Assembly: GCA_023515795.1 (NCBI GenBank)
Contig: JALGPX010000051.1
Span: 7,181-71,180, forward strand
Direction of reading: 5' to 3'
Source of the DNA: Amoeboaphelidium occidentale
Taxonomy: Eukaryota > Aphelidiomycota > Aphelidea
Length of the DNA: 64,000 nt
Both the position numbers and the translations under genes were made by a program. The notes beneath the pieces were generated by a model. That model did not search any database and was not told the DNA's origin. It saw nothing but the letters and a program-made list of their open reading frames with translations. Positions 1 to 10,042 of this stretch are shown here, one piece after another (the stretch's first letter is position 1; every line of letters starts with the position of its first letter).

Positions 1-1
1 T

Positions 2-1228
2 AGCAGTTTCTATAGAGTCTCGTCAAACAAACAGGATTCTTCATTTTCAGAAGATGCTTGGAGTTCTTCCAACTGGGAAACTGTGAGAAACCGAAAAGAT
101 ATTCTGGTCCAAAAGAAAACTTTCACGTTAAAGGCGGCAAAGGGAGACATCTTTCGTGGCTCGCATAAAATCAACAAATGTACCGCTAGTATGGCATACC
201 AGATTTTATGTAATCCAGAGCATTTAAGACACGTAGATGACTGTTTTGCAGAAAGTCATGTTCTGGAGCGTTTTGATGATACCAAATGTGTCAGGCAGTA
301 CGTTTACAAGTTTGGTAGGACTGAAAAACAATTCACTGTGTTGGAGATTAACAAGAAACTTAACACTTCTCATGAAGGGGCTCCAGAAAGCTTTGTTATT
401 TGTTACAGATCACTGAGAAGAAGTAGGCCTACTTCTTCATCACCCAAGCCGTTGATTGCAGAGCCGAATGAAATTGACAAACACAATAGTCCTCGAACAG
501 TGCCTTCTTCTGAAGACTTGAAAAGTGAGGCTAGTACTCTGGATATGCAAGTTAATGATTTTGTTGCCATTAATCCGAAAGCTGCACCCTTGACTTTGGT
601 TCAGAACGAGAATGTATCTGGTCAATTAGCTGGTCATAATGTTGGCTTATCTGCATCGACTGATAATTCAAATATCGTATCAAGACAGGATTCGAAAGGA
701 AGCGTTCTCTCGAGTAGTACTGTTATTGGAGGTTCTTCTTCAAGACCGTTAAGTCAAACAGTTTCAATCCAGCCGCACGGTGGAATTTTGGAGAGCTCTG
801 GAACTGTTTTCATATACGGCTACCTTATTGAATCTAATCCGAATGACGCGAGCTCGTGCAATGTTACCGTTTTATCTCAGTATGGCTCTGCAGGACTACA
901 GAGACTAGAAGTGAATTGGAATCGGTGCATGAAAACCAAAATGTTTATCGAAGAACTTGCAGAATGGACACTCGCTCTTGGTGAATTAAAAGAGAGTTCC
1001 TTAGTGTCGAAAACCAGGACTGCTAATACTCAAAGTTATGGTGACATTGCAGACAGTAATGATACAAAGGTTTTAGATGGAGAAGAATACGCGACTCATG
1101 ACGATGAAGAAGACGAAATTGGCACCACAAGAAGTAGACGAGGGTCAGACGTCTTAGAAAAGTGGAAAGGATTCTACAAAAAGGGCGAGAATACCATGAA
1201 ACGAAGATTTACCCAGAAGAAGCCATGA
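2..1228 (+). CDS. START-like lipid-binding protein (5' partial)
   Basis: The frame is open from base 2, so the gene begins left of the window; the first ATG visible in frame is internal. About the first 130 visible residues and residues about 265-325 resemble the two halves of a START fold (a GDIFRGSHKIN stretch, then a GTVFIYGYLI stretch). They are separated by a Ser/Thr-rich linker of about 120 residues. The tail is acidic (DDEEDE) and then basic, ending KRRFTQKKP. START proteins bind sterols, phospholipids or ceramides and move them between membranes; the ligand cannot be read here. The family call rests on pattern, not on invariant residues. A Bet v1-like fold or another helix-grip protein is possible. 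Confidence 0.5.
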   Translation, partial: SSFYRVSSNKQDSSFSEDAWSSSNWETVRNRKDILVQKKTFTLKAAKGDIFRGSHKINKCTASMAYQILCNPEHLRHVDDCFAESHVLERFDDTKCVRQYVYKFGRTEKQFTVLEINKKLNTSHEGAPESFVICYRSLRRSRPTSSSPKPLIAEPNEIDKHNSPRTVPSSEDLKSEASTLDMQVNDFVAINPKAAPLTLVQNENVSGQLAGHNVGLSASTDNSNIVSRQDSKGSVLSSSTVIGGSSSRPLSQTVSIQPHGGILESSGTVFIYGYLIESNPNDASSCNVTVLSQYGSAGLQRLEVNWNRCMKTKMFIEELAEWTLALGELKESSLVSKTRTANTQSYGDIADSNDTKVLDGEEYATHDDEEDEIGTTRSRRGSDVLEKWKGFYKKGENTMKRRFTQKKP

Positions 1229-1336
1229 TAGCCGTAAGTACGTCAATTTGATAAACGCAGAACATGCCAATCGCACGTTGCTAAGCGACCTAAAAATAGA
1301 TGAGTGACGAGGAGTAACTTTTTCATTATCAAATCG

Positions 1337-3110
1337 ATGAAAGCTGGTGTGCGTCTGTTATATTCAGTGTCCTTGCTACTTGGAACGCTCGTAAGGGCAC
1401 AAGACTTCATCAATCGTATGGCTTTGATGTCGTTTCAACAGGCAGGTCAGGTGAACTTCAGTTTCATCCCTTGTGCGCCAGTATCGATTTACACTGTGAT
1501 GTACAATATTAACGAAGAAAGATCAGATTTCAACGCATCATCAACATCGAGAACGAGACAGGGAAGAATCTCATCAGAACTGTCTGTGTATCATCCATTT
1601 GGCTACAGGCTTTCTTATTCAAGAGAATGGTTGGCAGAGTACCCTATGAACTATAACATGTACAGTTATTTGAATGCAAGAACAGAGTTACCGATCTCGT
1701 ATAACTTTCCACTTCGCCTCACAATCAATAACGAAGATGCTCACGAAGATGGTATGGTCGTGATCGTGCAGAACGATGATTTTGCTAATGATAAGCGTGG
1801 TGCTTACCCATTCCTTATTGGTCCAGATCCAAAAGAATTCATGGAGATGTATGCTTTCCTGGATTATGGTGGTGATGAAGATTACTTCTTGATTGGTATT
1901 CATGACCCAAACAACACTTTGAACGGTGTTCCTCAGTTAATGAACTTTTGGTCCGAAACTGCTTTACTGAACACTGGTAAAGTGACTGATGTTTACGCTT
2001 ATCTGTATGATAAGGATGGTAACCAATTGGCTTACCACGATGATATTCAATTGGGTGTATTGCAAAATTTTGACTTTCAGTATACTTTGGTCCCTAATAC
2101 CCCTTACTACATGCGTATTAAGGGTTGGGCACAGAATACTGTTGGATCATACATTTTCAGATACTCTCGTTTAGCTCGTACTCAAACTGATCAATTATTG
2201 CTGACAAAGGCAACGAATGTAACTTTTGCAACGAACGTGACTGTAAACGGAACTGTTCAAGAGATTATGACTACAGTTTCAACTACAGTTCCTTTCACTG
2301 CTCCTGTTGTCACTGTTGTAGTTGAATCTGGAAACATGACCAACACAACTACAGCTGCAGCAAGAAACACTCCATTTGCATCAATTTTTGATCAAGTTAC
2401 CTTCTCATGTCCAGGTGGCTGTCCAACGCTTGCAGGTGTTGCAACTGTTCAACAGTGGTGTGCTCCACACAGACTTTGTACTGGAGGTCATCGACCTGCA
2501 TATACAACTGCCTGCGCTGATCAGTGTACTGCTGATCCAGCATCGGTTTCTACCTCTACAATTGTATGCCCAACGCCTCCACCTCCACCACCACCACGTA
2601 AGTTTATTTCAAATTAATGATTGACATGTTTTAGCTCCACCACCATCAAACCCTCCACCAAGACCACCTCGACCAAGAAGAACTGTTGTCACCACTTCAG
2701 CTAGTGTTGTTGAAACAGTAGTATATAATAGCAGAATCCGTAGAATTTCCAGAGCTCCAGTTCAACAGAGTAATCAAAACACGGATGGAATTGCTGGACC
2801 TTTCTCTGTTGTTATTTATGCTGCAATCGGTATTCTGGGTGCATTGTTCCTCGGTGTCATCATTTATTTTGCCTTGTTCCGTGGTAAGAGCGATGAAGAC
2901 TTTGCAGATCCATATGCAGATTCTTCTTCTGTTTACTCTGCAGGTACACGTGATACTCGTCAAACTGGACGTAGCAGTGCAAAACAATCTGTTAGTTCGG
3001 GGCAACCTAGTTCACGTAACACACAGAACTCCAGAAAGGACTTTGCAAACAATCCACATGCTTCTTACGGTGCTTCATCGTACAGCGCATACTCCAACAT
3101 CGACAATTAG
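1337..3110 (+). CDS. Single-pass surface protein with PPC-like ectodomain
   Basis: Two exons (1337-2597, 2635-3110) with a 37-nt intron give 578 residues. The start is the ATG before a clear signal peptide (LLYSVSLLLGTLVRAQ); an earlier in-frame GTG is not needed. The ectodomain holds a stretch resembling the bacterial pre-peptidase C-terminal beta-sandwich (DVYAYLYDKDGN, then PNTPYYMRIKGW). A Thr-rich linker with N-glycosylation sequons follows, then a small Cys cluster and a proline run that the intron interrupts. One transmembrane helix lies near residues 490-515, followed by a Ser/Arg-rich cytoplasmic tail of about 75 residues. It is probably a cell-surface or adhesion-type protein. No catalytic residues are seen and the ligand is unknown. 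Confidence 0.6.
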
Positions 3111-3225
3111 TCGGCAACGAGTTAATAAATGCTTTCTCGAGGAATACCAAACTTTCCAAGCACTAGGCCCCTTTCAATCGCCTTAGATCTATAAATAGCT
3201 TCGTAACTTTTTTGCTGCATCCGAT

Positions 3226-4797
3226 ATGAAGCTAGCGACTGAGGACGAGTATCTCAATAGTACATCTCTGTATGAATACGCTGAGACCACTGGAACTGAT
3301 CCTGTTGTTGTTTGGGGTGATGTGATGTCTGGAGTTTCAATCGCTTTAGGGATCATACTTCCAATTGTTTTCTGGATGCATAGAAATCATCATTTGATCG
3401 AACTCCGAATGCCTGGAGTTGTTTGTTTGGAACTTGTAATCAACATGATATGCCTCTTCGTGATCGCGTCACAATACGGAAACTGGTATTATGATATTTG
3501 GGCAGATGGACCTTGTTTCATACAAAACTCTTTGACTGCTTCAACAAACTTTGTAATGTTCAATATCATGCTGGCGCGTATCGTTACCTTCTACAGAATG
3601 GCACAGGTGAACATTCAAAAGACTAATGTGCCTTACTTCATCGATATGCTTGTGCATTATGTTGGTATCTTGTGTGCACCTCGTGAATTTCAAAGACAAG
3701 AATTGAAGCTAAGACTCCTGCAAAAGGAGCTGGATTTCAAAACCTCTTTTGGGCGTGGTAGTGCTTCTTACACATCGACGGAGCTAAACAACACCAAAAA
3801 ATCTGATCAAGATTTGAGCATTCATGAAATTGCCCATAATGTCAAGCAAGTGAGACTATTAAAAGAATACGGCTTATGGACGTTAAAAATTGCTGCATGG
3901 TTTATTGTTTGGTGCTTATTAGCTTTCTTTCCTGTTGGCTACTTCTTTGACGGCCCAACCATATATGAAACAAACGAAGAAGGCTGGGAAACGTGTTCTA
4001 ACGCAAACATAAGGTAAATTGCTTGGGATAGTGGCTAATTCTTTAGATTTATTGGATTTGTGCTTGTACTTCTGAACCTTGTCCAATTTGGAATCGTTGT
4101 GTCGTGTTACAACTGGATGCAAGATTCTTTGGGCTTGAAATCAGAAATTGTTTTGGTACAGATTATTTTATCACTTGTATGGACAGCGAATGGTTTTGTA
4201 CAACTTATTGATCCGCTAGAATATGACAAGTATGGTGTTTGGCTTGACTTGACTGTCATCACCTTCCACCAGATACTAACATTTGCTTATCCTTTAATGC
4301 TGTTATACTTTAGAAAGTATCATTCAAGTAAAATCAAAAGAAATGGACTCGATAAGGTCAAAACTGTCGAAGACTTTGAGAAATTATGGAAAGATCCTAC
4401 TGGACGCGAGAAACTGTTTGAGTTGGCTCAGAAGAGATTTGCAACAGAAACGATTCTTTACATCTCAGAAACTGACTTTTTGCTGCAGCAGAGGGAATCA
4501 TCTAGTTTAAATGTTCCAGCAGCTGGTCATAGCCACAGCACAAAACAAATGGAATCAATTGTCAAGAAGTACTTTGGCTCTGATGCACCGTTTGAACTTA
4601 ATTTACCAATTAAGCTCTTTACTAACTGTACCAGTCTGCAAGAGAAAATTATCGTCGCAAGGAAACACGTGATAGAAATGTTTCTGGTTAACTTTAAAGA
4701 TGACATTGAAGAACAATTTCGTGACGTCGAAGCAGGAAACAAAAGTAACAGAAACGATTCAAAAGTTTTGAAGACGGCTGATGTTTCTAGCGAGTGA
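3226..4797 (+). CDS. 7TM receptor fused to RGS domain
   Basis: Exons 3226-4013 and 4047-4797 flank a 33-nt intron; the product has 512 residues. Seven hydrophobic helices can be counted: three before a charged loop of about 120 residues, and four after it (starting at LWTLKIAAWFIV). Residues about 385-490 form an RGS-like domain (DFEKLWKDPTGREKLFELA, then VIEMFLVNFKDDIEEQF). Such 7TM-RGS proteins couple ligand sensing to G-alpha GTPase acceleration at the plasma membrane; plant RGS1 and several fungal and amoebal proteins share this layout. The C-tail is Asp/Ser-rich. The ligand is unknown. It lies 91 bp upstream of the likely FANCD2 start. Confidence 0.75.
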
Positions 4798-4888
4798 ATA
4801 TGCGAGCGAGCTTCGGCTGGTTGTTGTTGTTTCAGAAAGCCCGAAAAGCGTCCCGATCGACCGTTTCAATTCAATTTTATCCTCCCTA

Positions 4889-7800
4889 ATGGACGTCGAC
4901 CAAATAAACGAATACTTTAACAATTTACTAAAGATTTCACTCTCAAACCCAAAAGAAGAAGTCGAATTCAAACAGGAATTAGAAAATGTTGCCAAGTTTC
5001 CTTCTTCGCCGCTGCTCTTTCAAAAGCTTGTCGATTTGTTACAACTGGTAGAAGTCGAGCATAAAAGGCTGATCCTTCGCTTCATAACGTCTTTTATGAC
5101 AAATTACCTGGATGCCTCCTGTTTAATGGAAAAGCACACAAAGTTCTTTATGACGACAATCCATGAATTAATTCTGAGCACGGATTGCTTGCTGGAAGAA
5201 TGTTTGGATTGTCTGGACAGCCTTTTAGCTGTTTGCCCTTCTTCTGATAATTCTGATGAAACAGCCCTCTATGAATTTCTATTAGACAAAATCGCGGTTT
5301 CAAAGTCGCTTTTGCCTTTGCTGAAGTTTCTGTTGCACTCGCCGCTAAGGAATCAGAATCAGGAACACATTTACGATTCGATCATAAAACGCTTAAGGCC
5401 CTTGAAGATGAAAGAGAACATAACGGATGATATCATCGTGTTGCTGAATTCTGAGTGCAAATTTAACTTTACGTTCCGTCAATGCTACTTGAAACGACTG
5501 AGTGTCGAAAAAGAACTGAAATTGGTTGATTTCATAATGGTACTGAGTTTATATGAAGATTGTGGTTCTTTGGTGAGAAGGAAGACTGAGAATGTGGTAT
5601 TAAACAGATTGGAATTGGAATCTGAGAATGCAAGTCAATCTGCAATGATCGCAAAAGCAGATGTGATTACTTTGCCATTGCAGAACCAATTGATTGCTTC
5701 AATGTTCTATCAGTCGATTCTTCGCATTTGTGATTATATTTCATTCACTGTAAAGAAGGAACATTCATTTGATCTTCTCCAGTGTGTCTACTCAAATTTA
5801 TTCTCATCAGTTGATCTTGTTTTTAAAGTTGAGATAATTTCTATCTTGATCACACATTTGTCTTCAACTTCAGCTAGAGAAAGAAAAGGATACTTGAGCT
5901 TGATTTACTCTTTATTGAATAATAATCCTTCTGCTACTTCTAGAAGCTCTTCGCATTTCTTCAATATTGTCAAGCAAGTTATCGATTTCATTGAAGTGTT
6001 TGATGAGAAAGAACTTGAGATCGTTTATGAATTATTAATCTCACTTTCTATGAAAGAGCAAAGTATGGATTCTGAAGTGTTGATCTTGCTAAAGAAACAA
6101 GTCTCTAATCCTCTTTACTCTTACAAGAAGATGGGAATTATCGGTTACATCAAATACATTCAGTTTCTTTGCAAAAGATCTGAAGACAATGAGCAAGCCG
6201 CTATTGGTTCATCTCAAGGGAAATCTTCTGCTCTGTTCTCTAAAGTGAAGGATTGTTTAGAGAACGTTTATGAAAAGTGTTTGGGATCAGTTGAATGCTT
6301 AAGGCTATTCTACTCTCAGTTAAGTGTTCTTATTCTTGATTTGCGTGGAGATGGTGTATCTCCAATAGCAAAGTTTGTTCTAGATTTCCTCTATGATTTT
6401 ATTGGGTCAAAGTTTCAAGAATTGTTTGTTAAGAGTCATAGCAGCGAGGAAGACCAGATTGCAGGCTTGGACTTATTTGCAGATACTGATGGAGATGAAG
6501 AAGGTGTTGGGTATTCAATAATGCTGTATTCTGCGTTGGAAAATTCAGACTCTGGTGTTTGTAGTTTGTATTTACTGGAATGTTTGTTTAAACTAATGGC
6601 TATTAGCGAGATGGAATGCAACGCTGGATCTGTCGAAGGAATTGATGGATTGTTGCCTGCTGGAGTTGAAGTTTGTCAAAGAGATAATGTTTTAAAATGC
6701 ATTAAAAAGCAATTCGATTTGACCGGAAACAAGAATGACAAGGACGATGATGACCTATTGGAGGACATAGAATACGGAACAAAGTGTTTTATTTGTTTTG
6801 CCTATGCATCTGTTTGGTTTATTGAGCTTATTAGTACTTTTTCATTACATTCAGAGTATTCTCAATTGTGTTGGATGAGAGTTGGATCATTGATTCAATC
6901 GATGCAAGCAATTAAGGAAATTGTAAGCGATTTATCTCTTGATATTTCAGTTTTGGAGCGCGTTTTTCCATGCGTAAATCAGGTACGTCAGGTTGTGTTA
7001 GAAGCGAAAGGAAAGATGGCTCCACAAAATGGCAAGAACATGGAGACTGAAGATATCGATCCCAGAAGTTGTCCTCTAAAGTACAGTGATGTTGAGCCTT
7101 TTATCTTAAGCAGAATTAATTTAAGGTTCTTTAATCTATTAAGAAGCTTTATTGCTTGCAAGGAGTTGAAGTTTTCTCATACCCAAGATGTTTTGGAGTC
7201 GTTAGAATGCAACTTTGACTCTGCAGTTTTTGTTTTGGACATGCTGTATGCTAAGCTGAGGTATAAGCTTTGCCCAAAGTTCAATATGCCTCTTGTCGCA
7301 AAGCGAAGAAGTCTAGATCCGAAAAGCATTAGTGATACGGAACTTGATGCACTGAGTCCAGCTGCTTTCATATCAACTTTGGAGAATGATGGAGTCATTG
7401 AAGGCTTGGTTGGATTATACAAGTACACTTTAATCAACGGTACTTGGGAGAAAGCAAAGAAATTTGAAGTGATCACGAAATGTTTAATTTGTTTTAAATT
7501 GATTGCAAGTGCTTCATCGCCAGTGTTCTTCAAGTCACTGACAGACGGTCCACTTGTTGGATGGATAGAGGAATCGTTTAATCATGAGCTTTTCAAATCC
7601 TCAATTAAGAATCTCTACATGCTTATTGATGTTTTTGAAAAGTATCCATGGTCTCAAAGCGATCTTTTGAAAGTTCAAACATTGTATCAGAAACTACTTA
7701 ACAATGAAGGATACGATGATACGAGATATGTCAACACGGATATTTTGGAATGTTTGCTTGATCGATCTGAGGATATGAATTCACTACAAAAGATGTCAAA

Positions 7801-8536
7801 CTATATTGAGGTCGTATTTCCTGCTTTGATTAGCAACTCAGAAGATGCAGATGATTCTCTATCTTCGCATCTGTTCTTAAACAAAGATACTTTCCAAGTA
7901 TATTTCAAATGCATTCTGTCTAATTTGGCAAGAATGATCAAAGACCCGAGTGTTTATGAGAGATTAGATCATATCGCCGAAGCGACTAATGTGTTTGCTG
8001 GGCTGCTTAAGTTGTTGAAACAGTTTCATACAAAACAAATACTTGTTCATGCATTGAAGTTTGGTCGATTCTTTATTGAAGGTTTCACCAAACATGCACT
8101 GACAAGACTAGATGTATCATTCAAACACTCACACAAGGAAGTTACTGATATAATCAAACTCTTTCAGTCAGGAACACGTGTTCTTCAGTCTGTATGCTCT
8201 GAGAGCAAGGATTACAATGATAAAACATTGAACGGCTTAGTTCCAGTCATGAAGAAGAACTTGGAAGCATTCGTTGTTGCTGTTCGCAAAATCATGGTTA
8301 GAAACAATGTAAAAGATGCATTCTGGCTTGGAACTTTGAAGAACAAGAGTCTAAGCGGAACAGTACTAAGCAGTCAAATTGTGAGAGATGAAAACACGGA
8401 ACCTAAACAGCCTGCTCGTAAAAGAAAGAGACAAAAGAAAATGCTTGAGGCGGTTGCAGAAGAAGACTCAGTTGAAGGCGATCCTGAACAGGTCCTATCA
8501 GCTACTTTAGTCCAGTCTTCGGAGAATAATGATTAA
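4889..8536 (+). CDS. FANCD2: Fanconi anaemia D2 protein
   Basis: A single exon of 1215 residues from the ATG of MDVDQINEYF. An in-frame ATG at 4781 overlaps the receptor stop and is less likely. The C-terminal 170 residues fit FANCD2 best: a repeat of SFKHSHKEV type, FQSGTRVLQSVCSESK, then NNVKDAFWLGTLKNKSL, and a final basic nuclear-localisation-like run (ARKRKRQKK) with an acidic tail. The rest is alpha-solenoid. FANCD2 pairs with FANCI, is monoubiquitinated at stalled forks and directs interstrand-crosslink repair. The modified lysine was not located. The stop lies 3 bp from the stop of the opposite gene, so the transcripts must overlap. Confidence 0.85.
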   Translation: MDVDQINEYFNNLLKISLSNPKEEVEFKQELENVAKFPSSPLLFQKLVDLLQLVEVEHKRLILRFITSFMTNYLDASCLMEKHTKFFMTTIHELILSTDCLLEECLDCLDSLLAVCPSSDNSDETALYEFLLDKIAVSKSLLPLLKFLLHSPLRNQNQEHIYDSIIKRLRPLKMKENITDDIIVLLNSECKFNFTFRQCYLKRLSVEKELKLVDFIMVLSLYEDCGSLVRRKTENVVLNRLELESENASQSAMIAKADVITLPLQNQLIASMFYQSILRICDYISFTVKKEHSFDLLQCVYSNLFSSVDLVFKVEIISILITHLSSTSARERKGYLSLIYSLLNNNPSATSRSSSHFFNIVKQVIDFIEVFDEKELEIVYELLISLSMKEQSMDSEVLILLKKQVSNPLYSYKKMGIIGYIKYIQFLCKRSEDNEQAAIGSSQGKSSALFSKVKDCLENVYEKCLGSVECLRLFYSQLSVLILDLRGDGVSPIAKFVLDFLYDFIGSKFQELFVKSHSSEEDQIAGLDLFADTDGDEEGVGYSIMLYSALENSDSGVCSLYLLECLFKLMAISEMECNAGSVEGIDGLLPAGVEVCQRDNVLKCIKKQFDLTGNKNDKDDDDLLEDIEYGTKCFICFAYASVWFIELISTFSLHSEYSQLCWMRVGSLIQSMQAIKEIVSDLSLDISVLERVFPCVNQVRQVVLEAKGKMAPQNGKNMETEDIDPRSCPLKYSDVEPFILSRINLRFFNLLRSFIACKELKFSHTQDVLESLECNFDSAVFVLDMLYAKLRYKLCPKFNMPLVAKRRSLDPKSISDTELDALSPAAFISTLENDGVIEGLVGLYKYTLINGTWEKAKKFEVITKCLICFKLIASASSPVFFKSLTDGPLVGWIEESFNHELFKSSIKNLYMLIDVFEKYPWSQSDLLKVQTLYQKLLNNEGYDDTRYVNTDILECLLDRSEDMNSLQKMSNYIEVVFPALISNSEDADDSLSSHLFLNKDTFQVYFKCILSNLARMIKDPSVYERLDHIAEATNVFAGLLKLLKQFHTKQILVHALKFGRFFIEGFTKHALTRLDVSFKHSHKEVTDIIKLFQSGTRVLQSVCSESKDYNDKTLNGLVPVMKKNLEAFVVAVRKIMVRNNVKDAFWLGTLKNKSLSGTVLSSQIVRDENTEPKQPARKRKRQKKMLEAVAEEDSVEGDPEQVLSATLVQSSENND

Positions 8537-8539
8537 ATT

Positions 8540-10021
8540 TTATTGTATCATCTTGCTTAATTCAGAAACAACATTCTTCCATCGCTCAGCTTCTAGAGTT
8601 TTTAAAACATTAAGGCCATCAGAAAGACCCAACACTTTTGCCATTTCAATGATTTCTTCGTTTGCGTATAACAGATTAATCCACAGGGCACAAATCAGTC
8701 TGTACTGAATTTCTTGTTCTTCCGTACTCCATTCCAAGACTTCACTTACAGTCGAGAAATGATGAACAAGCGCTGATGTAACCTCAACGTAAGATTCCGG
8801 CTCTTCGTTTCTATCAAATCTTCTCTTGCCAAAACAAATACTCAGGTTATAGCCTATTGAAGCAATGATCTGTTTGATTTTACTATCTTTTGCATAATGA
8901 TCAGAGTAATCCGTTGAAGTCTCCAGAAAATGACTTTGAAATATTTTCAATATCAGCATTAATGGAGATTCCGAAGTTGAAGAGTCCGAATGAAAAGTTA
9001 AATCTTCACTTGTGAAGTATTTGCAAAGAGTTGATTTCGATCTTGATAGAATGTTACATAGAAGTTTCAATGAGGTAAGAACTACAGCAGGAGGCTTTGC
9101 CTTATCGTGACATTCCTTTGCGACAGAGTTCTTTAGAATGCAGCGAAACAATCTTTCTTTCTGCTTATCAGATGCAAATGCAGAATCACTTAGTGAAGTA
9201 TTTCTTACGAGCAGGATCCTCAAAAGATCGAACCAAGCAAACACAAGTTGGTCTGGTAGAGTTTCAAGTAAAACCAAAAGATTAGCACCAAAGTCCTTCA
9301 GGTTTTCAAAAGATCCTGAACTTAAAGCTTCAAGAAAAGACTGAGCCCACGTAGAATCAATTTGACATTGTTTGAGCCCTTCTTCAAGTTTGGCCTTCAT
9401 TGCGACGAAGCTTCCATGCTGATACTCAATGTAAATCATTTTAGAATCGATATACTCCTTTGACCAATTGAAGGTATCATGCTTATGCTTCTTCTTGACA
9501 GATGCAGTTGTTGCTGCTGCTGGAGCGACGCTAGGCTGAATAGTGTAACTGTTTTGATCACGCTGCTGTGCTTGACTGCTAAACATCATATCCAACATCG
9601 GTCTAAGTTGTCTACCCAAAGGCGTCTGTGCGAAATTTTGCGGCAAGTCAGAAATGTACTCTGGAATTCTCTTTGAGCATAGAAACTGACAGACTTCATT
9701 GGTAAAGTGATTGCAGTTATTGTCGAGCAAGTGATATCGATCAGCAGTCCAGACCAAGGCCAAGTTCGATAAGTATTCATTGAATTCCCTCTCAGCAAGG
9801 CTAGTTGTTCCCATGGATATCATCTGAAGAGGTCTACCATAAGGAGTATGTCCAGGTGTACGAGAAACCTGAATGCCTTGCCCAAAGTAATATTCCTTGC
9901 CATAAATCACCACAGAAGTATGATAAATAGCTTCAATATGTGTTCCAATAAATGCGAGTGACATGCTCCTGGCTAAGCCATTGGATAAGTCGTAGACGTA
10001 AAGTTTCACTTCAAACGTCAT
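8540..10021 (-). CDS. PPPDE (DeSI-like) peptidase with C-terminal PUL domain
   Basis: A single exon of 493 residues; the start is the ATG of MTFEVKLYVYDL. The N-terminal 150 residues form a PPPDE papain-like fold with the expected His (AIYHTSVVI) and Cys (LDNNCNHFTNEVC). DeSI proteins of this fold remove SUMO or ubiquitin-like modifiers or act as S-depalmitoylases. After a low-complexity linker (Ala/Thr, Lys/His) about 270 residues of helical repeats match a PUL domain, which binds Cdc48/p97 in Ufd3/PLAA. The combination suggests a deconjugase recruited to Cdc48. Fungal relatives often carry a thioredoxin domain between the two; none is visible here. The start codon is 21 bp from the stop of the P450 on the same strand. 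Confidence 0.75.
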   Translation of the reverse strand: MTFEVKLYVYDLSNGLARSMSLAFIGTHIEAIYHTSVVIYGKEYYFGQGIQVSRTPGHTPYGRPLQMISMGTTSLAEREFNEYLSNLALVWTADRYHLLDNNCNHFTNEVCQFLCSKRIPEYISDLPQNFAQTPLGRQLRPMLDMMFSSQAQQRDQNSYTIQPSVAPAAATTASVKKKHKHDTFNWSKEYIDSKMIYIEYQHGSFVAMKAKLEEGLKQCQIDSTWAQSFLEALSSGSFENLKDFGANLLVLLETLPDQLVFAWFDLLRILLVRNTSLSDSAFASDKQKERLFRCILKNSVAKECHDKAKPPAVVLTSLKLLCNILSRSKSTLCKYFTSEDLTFHSDSSTSESPLMLILKIFQSHFLETSTDYSDHYAKDSKIKQIIASIGYNLSICFGKRRFDRNEEPESYVEVTSALVHHFSTVSEVLEWSTEEQEIQYRLICALWINLLYANEEIIEMAKVLGLSDGLNVLKTLEAERWKNVVSELSKMIQ

Positions 10022-10042
10022 GATTCTATTCAAAACAAGTTC

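Noticed and set aside
4889-8536. FANCI
   Set aside because: First considered for the solenoid, but the C-terminal AFWLGTLKN and related motifs fit FANCD2.
9097-9285. Plus-strand small frames inside PPPDE-PUL and P450 genes
   Set aside because: Shadows of the long minus-strand genes, without recognisable domains.
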